Shown here piece by piece: positions 45,633 through 55,315 of a stretch of 64,000 bases of DNA. The notes below the pieces were generated by a model. It saw nothing but the letters and a program-made list of their open reading frames with translations. It was not told where the DNA came from and searched no databases. Numbering within the stretch: position 1 is the first letter of the stretch; each line of letters starts with the position of its first letter. A program made the translations under genes and the position numbers. The stretch comes from Lachnospiraceae bacterium V9D3004 (GTDB lineage Bacteria > Bacillota > Clostridia > Lachnospirales > Lachnospiraceae), in contig JHWW01000002.1 in the NCBI GenBank assembly GCA_000621985.1, positions 62,001 to 126,000 on the forward strand, given 5' to 3'.

Positions 45633-46316
45633 TCATTCTTTGATCTTCAGCGATTCCAGAACACCCTTCACTTCCGGACTGTCGAAACCGAAGGTTGCGG
45701 ATATGCGGACATATTTCTTTCCGATCGTTGTATAGAGTTCGCATCCGTATCCTCCGAAACCGTCACTGTACTGGAAACCTGTCCATGAGATGTCACCGTA
45801 TGTGCCGCTTACATCTTTTTGTTCGTTGGTATAGGTTTCCTTGTTATAATTATAATGATTCATGATGTTTTCTTCAGACTCATCCATTTTCAGATCTATG
45901 GAATACAGATCATTTTTGCATACGGAGCAATATCTTGTGTCCGCTTCATCAAATGTATCCCCTTCTTTAAAAGTCCATCCGGAAGGTACCGATACGGTGT
46001 AATCGCCCCATTCTTTGACTTCGGCGCCATCCATTGTAAAGTCCGAAGCAGTTGTGTCGGATGTATCCCACAAGCCATCTGTATCTGACATGTCAGCTGT
46101 GTCAGTGTCAACAGTGCCGGTATCAGCATTATTATCAGATGTGCCTGTTTCCTTGGCAGTATCTGATCCGTCGGTTGTTTCGTCGGTAGCACTGTTATTC
46201 TCAGTAGTCTTTGTTGAATCCTTATCCGAACTTCCACCACATGCCGTAACCGTTACACACATCATTGTCGCGAGTGCGATTGCACCAAGTTTTTTGATCA
46301 ATTTAGTATTCTTCAT
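45633..46316 (-). CDS. Lipoprotein with acidic Thr/Ser/Asp linker
   Basis: 227 residues. A lipoprotein signal ends at VTAC with Cys26, then a low-complexity spacer rich in Thr, Asp, Ser and Asn (about 29-90). A compact C-terminal domain (about 95-227) begins WGDYTVSVPSGWTFKEGD, a form seen in small surface lipoproteins of Firmicutes with no assigned function. GGAGGAAT precedes the ATG. It has a consensus promoter at 46409-46437. No terminator separates it from fabK. Confidence 0.78.
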   Translation of the reverse strand: MKNTKLIKKLGAIALATMMCVTVTACGGSSDKDSTKTTENNSATDETTDGSDTAKETGTSDNNADTGTVDTDTADMSDTDGLWDTSDTTASDFTMDGAEVKEWGDYTVSVPSGWTFKEGDTFDEADTRYCSVCKNDLYSIDLKMDESEENIMNHYNYNKETYTNEQKDVSGTYGDISWTGFQYSDGFGGYGCELYTTIGKKYVRISATFGFDSPEVKGVLESLKIKE

Positions 46317-46408
46317 AATATTCCTCCTGTATTACAAATCATTGCTGTTCAACATACGCTCGTTTGGGACGCACTGCGTACTGTCGCCCCCATGAACTGT
46401 TACTATGA

Positions 46409-46437
46409 ATTATATAATCAGATAATTTCGATGTCAA
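46409..46437 (-). promoter_or_regulatory. Promoter of the lipoprotein gene
   Basis: On the minus strand a perfect TTGACA (46437-46432), a 17-base spacer and a perfect TATAAT (46414-46409). The leader contains the palindrome ACGCA-G-TGCGT near 46370, a possible operator. Confidence 0.85.
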
Positions 46438-46502
46438 ATGAAATGAATAATAATAATTCTATTAATATGATCTTAAAAAATGTTTCCTTACAGTTAATTA
46501 TA

Positions 46503-46511
46503 TGGTATAAT
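46503..46511 (+). promoter_or_regulatory. Extended -10 promoter of the giant surface protein gene
   Basis: TGGTATAAT (46503-46511) is an extended -10 element; no good -35 is present. The start codon is about 85 bases downstream. Confidence 0.5.
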
Positions 46512-46597
46512 TATTGTTGAATTGTGAATGGAACATGAAAATGTTGCGATTCATATTTATAATAGCGGTGAAGACAAAAGAAAGGAGCTACCGGACT

Positions 46598-49500
46598 ATG
46601 AGGAAACATTTTAAACGAACAACAAGTATAATTCTTAGTTTGGCAATGGCAATATCCCTGTTACCGGGACATTCAGCCGGTGCTGCGCAGTCAAAAGAGG
46701 ATATGACAGATGCACAGATGAAAGAGTATCTGAGGACTGCGGTAAGTGATGAAGAATATCCTGACGGGGTGTTCGGTATCGCTGAGACAAGACTTACCGT
46801 CAAAGAGGGTAAGGAACAGACGATAACTATCCTAAGACAGGGTAATACAGACACTGAACAGAAGGTAAGATTCAAGGCTGTTGATGTATCTGCAGTCTAC
46901 GGACAGGATTATCTTCTTAATGTCAAACATTCCGATTTGAAAGAGGAACAGTTGAAAGGAACGGGAGATGGTCATACTCTTCTGGAAGAAAAAGGATATA
47001 TCGGAGATGAAGGATTAAGTATATCAGCCGAATCCGAAGCATATGCAAAAGATGAAGGAACCGGTTCCGAAGCGATCACAACCGGTATTAAGGAAGAAGA
47101 ATTCCCTGAAGCAGAGAGTTCGCTTATGAACGCTTATGCAGCTCAGAACAATGGAGAGGAGATCTCTCAGTCTGACTGGAAAGAAGTCAATCCTAAGGAT
47201 GTATCCGATGAGGATAAGGATCAGTTTGACAAAGCAGGGAAGAAAGTTAAGGCAAGTGTCAGTAAACTTAAGGGTGTTGAGACTATCCTTAATTTTGAAC
47301 CGGGTGAATATAAGAAGGATATTGTTGTTGAGACGATTAATGATGACAGATCCGAATCCGACGAGCAGATCGCCTTCTTTATCTTTTCAGAGGGTGGTTC
47401 CACTGTCGGTGAATATTATAATGGTTATGTGAATATTGAAGATAATGACAAATCTGAAAAGGTTACCTTCGAAGTAAAAGAAAAGAAAGTTAATGTTGAT
47501 GCAAATGAAGATAAGGCAAAGGTTACTATCGTAAGGAAGAGCGGACTTGACCAGATAGCTGTAGTTAAGGCAGGTACTAAGGAACTCAGTGCGCTTGCGG
47601 GAGAAGATTATGAAGTGACTACGGAAGACATTCTCTTTGCACCCGGTGTTGAAGAGAAGGACTTTTATGTGCCTATAACCGGTGACCGTAAAGCAGTTAA
47701 GAAATTCTACGTAGGCATTATGCTAAATGGTGAAGTTGCCGAAGAAGACGGACAGGCAGCTGTTATTACGATCTGCAAACAGGGAGATAAGAAAGATGAG
47801 AGTCTTACAGGACAGTCAAAAACGAAAGACGTTGAAATGTACGATAACTGGTTGAATTTGTCCGGCAGGTGGGGATCTCATTCCAGAGTTCTGTTAGATG
47901 CAAGGGCAGCAACCAAGATTACCGTTAATTACGATGTTAAAGGTTCGCATGAATACAAAGACGGCTGCAGCACAAAAACATCATACAGTAAATCAGCAAA
48001 AATAGGTATAACCAGAAATTATGACTGGCAAGAATATGTTGTGGAATATGTTGAAGCACCGTCAAAAATATCAAGTCAATATGAAACCAAGGGACTTACG
48101 GCCACATTTACAAGAGATCTTAATGATGTTGACAGGTGGTCTGCTTTAAATATGCTTAGGATCGTCAGCAGAACCGACAGCGCCAACACATATGTAAAGG
48201 TCAATTCTGTCAAGGTAGAATACGGTGATTACACATTCTATATTAATAATGATTCGGGAAACGGTCATTATAAAGAACAGCAGATTACCGGATTTATTAA
48301 TAAAGACGTTGTTAAGAATGCTATTAATAATGACAGCGACGATGGAAAGTTTGGAATACGTCTCGGAACCGTTTATGTAGGAAATGATAATACTAAATTC
48401 ACATCGGCGGTATCTATAGGTCAGTCGCTTAATCTGAATTATGAATTTACAGGTAAGAAGAACAGTCAGAAAGTGGAAGCAAATGGTAATACGGTTGATT
48501 TCAAAGGATATTATCTGGCATTACCAAACTCAACATCCAGTCAGCATTCTGAATTGATGAGTCTGCCAAGCACTTTAACGTATGATTTCCTTTCAAAATA
48601 TAAAAAATATCTTTTTAATAACGGAACTTTCCAGATATATCCGGTATTTGAGCCAAAGCCGGCTACGGTCACACTGAGCAATTATGATAAGAATAAAGGA
48701 TTATTCCTTAATTTCTCTAATCAGTCTCAGAAGATCGAACTTACCAAGATGGATTCCATCAAGGTAGACGGAGCGGCTAATCCCGGTAACGGCGTTAAGC
48801 TCATGGAACTTATATCTACCAAGGGTAAGACGGCCGGAACCAATAAGGATTCGGCATACAAATCAAGACTTGTGTCGGGTCTGGGTAAAGATTTTGCTGA
48901 TTCTGATTTCAATCTTAATATGTCATATGAACAGGCTAAGATCAAGGTTATGTACGATCCTTCATATGATAAAGATGAGGAATTAAAGGATAAAGGTCAG
49001 ATTCTTTATACCGAAAAGGATGCTAACGGAAAGACAAAGATCATTGCAAAGGCAAACATGTCAACCGGATACAAGATGGAATTGAATAATATTTCCATAG
49101 GAAAGACATATAATTTTATAAGTGATACCGATGATGTAAAAGATCCCGTTACCGGGGATACAATTGAAATGTATGAAACCCATTGGAGAGACGGTAATAC
49201 CGATTATGATGAAGATGGTCAGTTTGAGTCAACGGTTGGCAGTTATAAGGTATTCACGCCGGTTATAGGTAATGTCATGCCGTTGGTTACAAAGACTGCA
49301 ATGAGCAGGGTTTATTTTAATTTCCAGACTCATTCCAAGGTTACAAAGCCTCAGGATGTTATAGGACATGTGTTGCTTCAGGATAAGTACATTCTTACAG
49401 GTTATGTTCCACCCAAAAAAAAGGCCAAAGGTTTGAACGGTGTTACGGTTACTTGTGATGGAATTCAGGAAATGACTACAACGGGTTCTTTTGACGGTAA

Positions 49501-52500
49501 GAATGACAGAGATGGTTTCTTCCGTATCAAGAGCCGGTATTTCGGAGCAAATGATTACAGACTTGTTCATGTCATGTGTGATTATGGTGAAGACGGCAAG
49601 ATCAATACATGCTTTGTTGTCAATCCGGCCATAGAAGCACCATGTTATGTTGATACTGAAGATGAAGTGAAAGTTGATAATGCACATATATATAAATACG
49701 ATTCGTCTGATGCAGATGATCCTTGGAAGGAACTGAAAGTATCAGCGGATAAGGATGGTTATTATGGCAGTCTGACTAACGGTAATAATACATACAAGGT
49801 TACTCTTCATGCAGCAAGAGAAGGAATGACTATCAAGAAGGCTACAATGAAGTTCTATGATATAGAAGGACATGAACTTCTCGGTAAGGAGATTATCGGT
49901 AAGGAAGAGAATGAGGGTGCCAATTCGGGGGTATTCTCTTTTGAATTCAATCCGGCGGAAGATGTTGATGGAGGACTTGGTCTTCCTGCAGGAACAACTG
50001 TTCGTGTTAATTTTGTGGACAATAACGGTAATATCTCAATACAGAGAGAACTTGGACTTAAGTTCAAACAGTCACTGGGACCGATCGAATTGTTGAACAG
50101 TTTCTCTTTTGGTGGCGCAGATAAGGTGATCAAGCTTATCGGATCAATTGACGGTGTATTCAATCTGGGATGGTCAGGTAAGTTCGATGAAATGGCAGAA
50201 GATGTTGTTGATGATAATGGTGTTACTACCGGAGAAAAGAGGATATCATACGGTTACAGCAAGGAACTTATCAATAAGTCCTACGGCGGCGAGAATCCAA
50301 TAGGAAAAGCTGCAACAAATCTGGGAAAAGCAGATCAGGCAATTGCTACCGCCAATCAGGATCTTACAGAGCTTATGAATAATATTGCTGACGGTAAGTA
50401 TGACGGCAAGTTTAAAGGCGAAGAAATGTCTTCCGATAAAGCTATGGAAAAAGCTATTAAGGCTGTAGAAGATGCAACCGATGCTCGTGATAAAGCGAAG
50501 AAGAAGTACGAAGACACAGCTAAGACAGAGCAGACCAAGGAAAAGAGCAATACCAAGGTCACTGCTAATGTTAAACTTGAACTGGGCGTAAGTTTTGCTG
50601 TTACTTTTGGCGAGCAGGATTGCAAGTATTATTTTGAAAATATGATGGTAACCGCTACTGTCAAAGGTGAATTCAGTGTTAAAGTCGAATTTGCCACACC
50701 GATAGGAGTGACTATCTATATGAAACTTACTGCAGGCGGCGAAGGCAGTGCTTCATTCATTATTGAGGAGAGAACGGATGCCCTTACGAAGTACTTTATT
50801 GCCGATCTTGTAGATGCAAATAATAATCAGCTTGATATATTTGATTGCAATCCGAAAAAGGCAGATCGCAAATTCAACGGATACGGACAATTCTCATTGA
50901 AACCGTTTATTGATATAGCGGTAGGAGCCGGAATAGTAGGTTGTTCTGTTGAACTTGGCGGAAGAGCGGATTTTGATATGAAATTCTATACATCCGCAAC
51001 AGAGAATACAGGTAAGGTTAATCTGTCTGCCAGACTGACTGTGACGATATTATGCTTCGACCACAGTTGGCCGTTTGTCAGCAAAGATTTCCAGCTTTTC
51101 GGTTCTTCGGGATCTGCTCTTGATGAGATAGAGAATAAAAACTATCTCTATCAGACATCGGATGTATTGGAGCCTGTTAATACAGATTATATGAAGGACG
51201 GAACCAATTGGAATGATGCGGGAATCTCGGCACAGAGCCTTGATGAAGACGAAGAATCATTTGCAGAACAGGCACTTGGTGACAAGATTAAGGAGCATCC
51301 GGGATTTGAGATGATCACACTTGATGATACTAAGGGAAGTGAGAAATATCTTGCAGTATTCTTAAGTGCCGGTGATCCTGCCCAGACAGTTGCTCGTGAC
51401 GCTAATAACGATCAGGCTGCATATTATTGTTACTATTCAAACGGTGCATGGAGCACTCCTGTTATGATCGAAGATGACGGGTCATTTGATCAGGAAGTTC
51501 GCGCGGAATCGCTCGGAAGCAGAGGCGCGATCATAACGTGGTCCACGGCTCCGGAACCATATACAAGTGATATGGATAAGACAACCGGACAGAATAAGCT
51601 TAATATACATGCGGTATTCGTAGGAAAAGACGGTCAGATCTCAGGTGATATTCAAGAGGTAACTCATGAGACTGCCGGTGATGAGATTGATGATTACGAT
51701 GATTTTGCCGCAGATGTGGCAGCCAATGTATCATACGATGAAGCTTCGGGAAGAATGGTTGTTTACTATCAGAAGAAGGAATATTCATATACCGGAGAAG
51801 AACTTCTCGGTGATGTTATATATCCGAGATTCGCTGTGATGTCTGCAAGATTCTATGACTTTACAAGCGATACGGGATTTGCAGGAAACTGGAAGAATGA
51901 TTACAGTGATCAGTTGGAGTCTGATATCAAAGCCGAGATAAAAGCAAAACTGAAACAGAATAATCCGACAATGACAGATGATGACCTTCTTACAGAGACC
52001 AATAAGTATTATGCAGCATATGTTGAAGGATTCTATGGTCAGGATTTCTTTGAATATCTTCCTGCCATAGACTTGGACGAAAAGCTTGATGAGATGGGAT
52101 TCTGGGAAGAAGAACCCGTAGTACAGAATATCTCGAGCGCAAGATCGGTTATTATTGACAGTGACGCTGTTGAATATGACGGTCAGGGATTATTTGCTTA
52201 TACTATCGATAAAGACGGAGATCTTAAGACACTCGGCGACAGAGAGATAATCCTGCAGAGATATAATTTTGCAGATTATTCATTCAATCATCCGATCGTT
52301 ATTACAGCTGACAACGTAGAAGATGCTAATGTAAGATTTGTAGAAATAACCGGTAAAGATTCAGATCAAAAGAATATATATCTTGCATGGCTTCATAACG
52401 GTGATATTGTTGGAATGAATGTATCGCGTATCATAAAGAACAAGGATAAACTTCTTGTAAAATATGACAGAGACAATAACGGAAATACAGATGCATACTA

Positions 52501-54958
52501 TCTGAATAAGACAGCACCGTCATCTACTTCGCAGGAGGATGTACAGATATCATATATTCCGCCGGTGACTTATGTTAAGGGTGAGGTTGCTGATGTAGAC
52601 GGTGCCAAGAGTGAGATTACCGGTTTTGATGTTAATGCGTCAGACAGTTATGTATACTTTGTATGGACTCAGAACGGGTCAGTCCTTGAAAAAGGTATTG
52701 AAGAGAATTCGGCAGCTGCTTCGGATCCTGTCAATACAAGAAATGAAGAACAGCTATATACGGCTCGTTATGATATAACAAACGGGGATATGACCAAGCC
52801 GGTACAGGTTACAAGCAAATTCGGTACATATTATCGTGATGTTGATTTCGTGGTTGAAGGCGAAGATCTTGTGGGACTTGTATACAAAGCAGGCTCAAGA
52901 CTTATTGACTGGCAGGAATTCAACCGGATCGTAAAGAAGAATAATCAACAGGCAGAGGAACTTAACGACGTTCATGATACAGGGCTTGTTGAGAAGAATG
53001 AGGTTGTGGAAGAAGTAACCGAGGACAGTTATACTCCGTATTATGTTCCGGATATCGAGAATGCAAAACCTGTTACATTCCGTATGAATCCGATAGGAAA
53101 AGTAAAGATTAAGAATGCCGAATTCGTTGAGGCAGTAAGCCAGCCTTCACAAGAAGGTGAAGAAGATGATGAAGAAGGCGGAACAACAGTAGATGAGATC
53201 AAGGCCGGTGACACAGCTTCGCTTAAGTTTGATATTCTGAATGATGGTGTCGGAACGGCTGCAGATCTTACCGTAACGGCAAAAGATAATAAAGGTAGCA
53301 GTGTTCTTTACGAAAATGATCAGACTGAAAGTGCGGATAATAGCAATGTTACAGCCGGATCAAAGAAAGTTAATGAGATTAAGATATCATCTATTCTCGG
53401 TGGAGACAGTGAACAGAAGAATTGTTATGTAGATATTCCGGAAGATGCAAAGTCGTCAACAGTGACAATACAGATCAGGAATAAGAATGGCGATCTGCTT
53501 GCATCAGAGACGGTAACAAAAGAATTGGAAGGTGCTTTAGACATTAGCGATCTTAAGGTTGAGTCTACCGAAAATCGTAACGAATATATTGTAAGCGGTA
53601 AGGTGGAGAATACCGGAACGGCAAAAGTTGATGCAGGAAGCATAGATATCGGCGCAAGAAAGCAGACCGGAAAAGACGCCGAAGGTAATGCTGTATATTC
53701 ATACAGTAAATATGCCGAGGTGGCTCATGATGCTCTGATACCGGGACAAGTGATTGAATTCACTAAGACAGTTATTGTTAATCCTACAGCGGATTTCGTA
53801 ACAACTGCAGACGAGTCGGGTAATGTGACGGAAACAGGCGAGTTATACGCTAAAGCATCTGACAGTGTCAGCGCCGAAGTTGTAACAAGAGAGTCTCCGT
53901 ACCTGAATGCACGCTGGGTAAAAGAGATTAAGGATCTTAAGATAGCAGGTACAAGCAACAATACAGTAGATACGTCAGTAGGAGAGACTATATTACTCAG
54001 TCCGCAGATCACAAGCAATCTTACCGATAAGGATGGAGGTATTGTTGGTGATGAGGGACTGCAATACAGATATGAATCTGAAGATGAAAGTATTGCCGAT
54101 GTATCAAATCAGGGTGCGTTAACCGGTAATAAGATCGGAACAACAAAGATTAAGGTATATGCTTTTGCTAAGGATTCTGAATTCGTAACTTCGGCTAATA
54201 CCGGTTCTGATACTATTGACGGAACTTATGTAAGTTCATACTTGAATTCTCCTGAAAGTCTGATATACTCAAAGGAGATTACTGTGAAAGTTGCAGCAAT
54301 GAAAGAAGCAACGGCGACACCTACTGTAGCTCCGACACAGGTACCTACAGCAACGCCTGAACCGGATGTCACAGCAACGCCTGAACCGGATGTCACGGCA
54401 ACACCTGTACCGGACGGCACGGCAACGCCGGTACCTGATGGTAAGGCAACACCTACGCCGGATAGTAAGGCAAGCGCAACGCCTGCTCCTTCAGGTAATG
54501 GAGCAACGCCTGCACCTACAGCTGATGTAACAGCACAGGCAACACCTGTACCGGGAAGCTCGGATACAACAGGAACTCTTAAGACCGGATCAACATTCAA
54601 GGCCGGTAACGTAAGCTATAAGGTGGTATCTGCCGATAAGAAGAATGTAAGCGTTACGGGAGGTAAGAATAAGAAGATCACTAAGGTTACCATCCCTGCA
54701 AAAGTAAAGAAGAATGGCGTTACATATAAAGTTACAGCGATTGCACCAAAAGCTTTCAATGGATATAAGGCACTTAAGACGATCATTGTCAAGTCGGCGT
54801 CGATTAGCAGTATTGGAGACAAAGCTTTTAAGGGAATATATAAGAAAGCTGTGTTCAAAGTTGTTGTAGCTAAGAAAAAGAAGAAAACAGTAAAGAGAAA
54901 GCTTAAGAAGAAGCTTACTTCAAAGACAGGATTCCAAAAAACCATGAAAGTCAGATAA
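46598..54958 (+). CDS. Giant secreted surface protein with Calx-beta, Big and LRR_5-type domains
   Basis: 2786 residues. The ATG at 46598 has AAAGGAG upstream and opens a normal signal peptide (basic, hydrophobic, ending near AGAAQ). Calx-beta-like repeats lie at about 47-105 and 250-395 (AVYGQDYLL, SALAGEDYEV). A helical Lys/Glu-rich segment lies at about 1240-1320, followed by a beta region. Two CARDB-like domains (about 2200-2410, with NDGVGTAADLTV and VENTGTAKVDAG) precede a Big_2-like domain (about 2440-2530). The end is a linker built on repeats such as TATPEPDV (about 2570-2655) and a short module ending in a basic tail (TKVTIPAKVKKNGVTYKV, AFNGYKALKTI). No LPxTG motif is present. Function is probably adhesion or a surface scaffold. 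The 38 bases after it lead to a double-glycine peptide gene that is probably co-transcribed. Confidence 0.82.
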   Translation: MRKHFKRTTSIILSLAMAISLLPGHSAGAAQSKEDMTDAQMKEYLRTAVSDEEYPDGVFGIAETRLTVKEGKEQTITILRQGNTDTEQKVRFKAVDVSAVYGQDYLLNVKHSDLKEEQLKGTGDGHTLLEEKGYIGDEGLSISAESEAYAKDEGTGSEAITTGIKEEEFPEAESSLMNAYAAQNNGEEISQSDWKEVNPKDVSDEDKDQFDKAGKKVKASVSKLKGVETILNFEPGEYKKDIVVETINDDRSESDEQIAFFIFSEGGSTVGEYYNGYVNIEDNDKSEKVTFEVKEKKVNVDANEDKAKVTIVRKSGLDQIAVVKAGTKELSALAGEDYEVTTEDILFAPGVEEKDFYVPITGDRKAVKKFYVGIMLNGEVAEEDGQAAVITICKQGDKKDESLTGQSKTKDVEMYDNWLNLSGRWGSHSRVLLDARAATKITVNYDVKGSHEYKDGCSTKTSYSKSAKIGITRNYDWQEYVVEYVEAPSKISSQYETKGLTATFTRDLNDVDRWSALNMLRIVSRTDSANTYVKVNSVKVEYGDYTFYINNDSGNGHYKEQQITGFINKDVVKNAINNDSDDGKFGIRLGTVYVGNDNTKFTSAVSIGQSLNLNYEFTGKKNSQKVEANGNTVDFKGYYLALPNSTSSQHSELMSLPSTLTYDFLSKYKKYLFNNGTFQIYPVFEPKPATVTLSNYDKNKGLFLNFSNQSQKIELTKMDSIKVDGAANPGNGVKLMELISTKGKTAGTNKDSAYKSRLVSGLGKDFADSDFNLNMSYEQAKIKVMYDPSYDKDEELKDKGQILYTEKDANGKTKIIAKANMSTGYKMELNNISIGKTYNFISDTDDVKDPVTGDTIEMYETHWRDGNTDYDEDGQFESTVGSYKVFTPVIGNVMPLVTKTAMSRVYFNFQTHSKVTKPQDVIGHVLLQDKYILTGYVPPKKKAKGLNGVTVTCDGIQEMTTTGSFDGKNDRDGFFRIKSRYFGANDYRLVHVMCDYGEDGKINTCFVVNPAIEAPCYVDTEDEVKVDNAHIYKYDSSDADDPWKELKVSADKDGYYGSLTNGNNTYKVTLHAAREGMTIKKATMKFYDIEGHELLGKEIIGKEENEGANSGVFSFEFNPAEDVDGGLGLPAGTTVRVNFVDNNGNISIQRELGLKFKQSLGPIELLNSFSFGGADKVIKLIGSIDGVFNLGWSGKFDEMAEDVVDDNGVTTGEKRISYGYSKELINKSYGGENPIGKAATNLGKADQAIATANQDLTELMNNIADGKYDGKFKGEEMSSDKAMEKAIKAVEDATDARDKAKKKYEDTAKTEQTKEKSNTKVTANVKLELGVSFAVTFGEQDCKYYFENMMVTATVKGEFSVKVEFATPIGVTIYMKLTAGGEGSASFIIEERTDALTKYFIADLVDANNNQLDIFDCNPKKADRKFNGYGQFSLKPFIDIAVGAGIVGCSVELGGRADFDMKFYTSATENTGKVNLSARLTVTILCFDHSWPFVSKDFQLFGSSGSALDEIENKNYLYQTSDVLEPVNTDYMKDGTNWNDAGISAQSLDEDEESFAEQALGDKIKEHPGFEMITLDDTKGSEKYLAVFLSAGDPAQTVARDANNDQAAYYCYYSNGAWSTPVMIEDDGSFDQEVRAESLGSRGAIITWSTAPEPYTSDMDKTTGQNKLNIHAVFVGKDGQISGDIQEVTHETAGDEIDDYDDFAADVAANVSYDEASGRMVVYYQKKEYSYTGEELLGDVIYPRFAVMSARFYDFTSDTGFAGNWKNDYSDQLESDIKAEIKAKLKQNNPTMTDDDLLTETNKYYAAYVEGFYGQDFFEYLPAIDLDEKLDEMGFWEEEPVVQNISSARSVIIDSDAVEYDGQGLFAYTIDKDGDLKTLGDREIILQRYNFADYSFNHPIVITADNVEDANVRFVEITGKDSDQKNIYLAWLHNGDIVGMNVSRIIKNKDKLLVKYDRDNNGNTDAYYLNKTAPSSTSQEDVQISYIPPVTYVKGEVADVDGAKSEITGFDVNASDSYVYFVWTQNGSVLEKGIEENSAAASDPVNTRNEEQLYTARYDITNGDMTKPVQVTSKFGTYYRDVDFVVEGEDLVGLVYKAGSRLIDWQEFNRIVKKNNQQAEELNDVHDTGLVEKNEVVEEVTEDSYTPYYVPDIENAKPVTFRMNPIGKVKIKNAEFVEAVSQPSQEGEEDDEEGGTTVDEIKAGDTASLKFDILNDGVGTAADLTVTAKDNKGSSVLYENDQTESADNSNVTAGSKKVNEIKISSILGGDSEQKNCYVDIPEDAKSSTVTIQIRNKNGDLLASETVTKELEGALDISDLKVESTENRNEYIVSGKVENTGTAKVDAGSIDIGARKQTGKDAEGNAVYSYSKYAEVAHDALIPGQVIEFTKTVIVNPTADFVTTADESGNVTETGELYAKASDSVSAEVVTRESPYLNARWVKEIKDLKIAGTSNNTVDTSVGETILLSPQITSNLTDKDGGIVGDEGLQYRYESEDESIADVSNQGALTGNKIGTTKIKVYAFAKDSEFVTSANTGSDTIDGTYVSSYLNSPESLIYSKEITVKVAAMKEATATPTVAPTQVPTATPEPDVTATPEPDVTATPVPDGTATPVPDGKATPTPDSKASATPAPSGNGATPAPTADVTAQATPVPGSSDTTGTLKTGSTFKAGNVSYKVVSADKKNVSVTGGKNKKITKVTIPAKVKKNGVTYKVTAIAPKAFNGYKALKTIIVKSASISSIGDKAFKGIYKKAVFKVVVAKKKKKTVKRKLKKKLTSKTGFQKTMKVR
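54310..54560 (+). repeat. In-frame tandem repeats coding the Thr/Pro linker
   Basis: Degenerate tandem units of about 24 bases encode TATPEPDV, TATPEPDV, TATPVPDG and related peptides. They form a wall-spanning linker. Slippage could vary its length. Confidence 0.75.
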
Positions 54959-54995
54959 TGGCAATATAATAATACTTTAAGGAGGAACAAAAAAA

Positions 54996-55226
54996 ATGGG
55001 AGAAAATAAGGAAAGATCATCAAAGAAAATTGATCTCGAGAATATGGATTCTGTTACCGGAGGTTCAATAGATAACGGACATATGAATAATACTACCGAT
55101 ATTGAATCTACAGGAACATTAAATAATGAGGAGCTTGATGGTGTGTCCGGAGGAGGGGGAATAGAAAAAAAAGGAGTTTATAAAACAATTATTAACGGAC
55201 ATACAGATCCTACGAAGGATATTTGA
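54996..55226 (+). CDS. Small peptide with two double-glycine leader-type motifs
   Basis: 76 residues, starting MGENKERSSKKIDLENMDSV. AAGGAGG precedes the ATG. Two motifs resemble double-glycine processing sites of bacteriocin or RiPP leaders: MDSVTGG (residues 17-23) and LDGVSGG (47-53). Each is followed by a short polar stretch containing NGH (SIDNGHMNNTTD and IINGHTDPTKD), so the peptide looks internally duplicated. There is no signal peptide and no Cys, so lanthionine or disulfide products are excluded. No C39 peptidase-transporter is in the window. It may be a secreted signal, a bacteriocin-like peptide or a modified peptide precursor. Confidence 0.6.
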   Translation: MGENKERSSKKIDLENMDSVTGGSIDNGHMNNTTDIESTGTLNNEELDGVSGGGGIEKKGVYKTIINGHTDPTKDI

Positions 55227-55274
55227 AACTATGAATTCAGATTTTTGAGTATTTTGAACAGTAGGTAAAATTAA

Positions 55275-55315
55275 GCTGTTGCACCGGGTGATTGGTGCAA
55301 CAGCCTTATTTTTAT
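55275..55315. terminator. Bidirectional terminator between peptide gene and NRPS
   Basis: An 11-base perfect stem, GCTGTTGCACC (55275-55285) with GGTGCAACAGC (55294-55304), with T-rich flanks on both strands (CTTATTTTTAT on plus, TTAATTTTACC on minus). Confidence 0.9.

Noticed and set aside
54310-54560. Possible CRISPR or satellite array
   Set aside because: The repeats are in frame, about 24 bases, without unique spacers, and encode a protein linker.
54226-54600. A Gly/Val-rich frame antisense to the giant protein linker
   Set aside because: It is the reverse of the TATPEPDV repeats and has no start signals.
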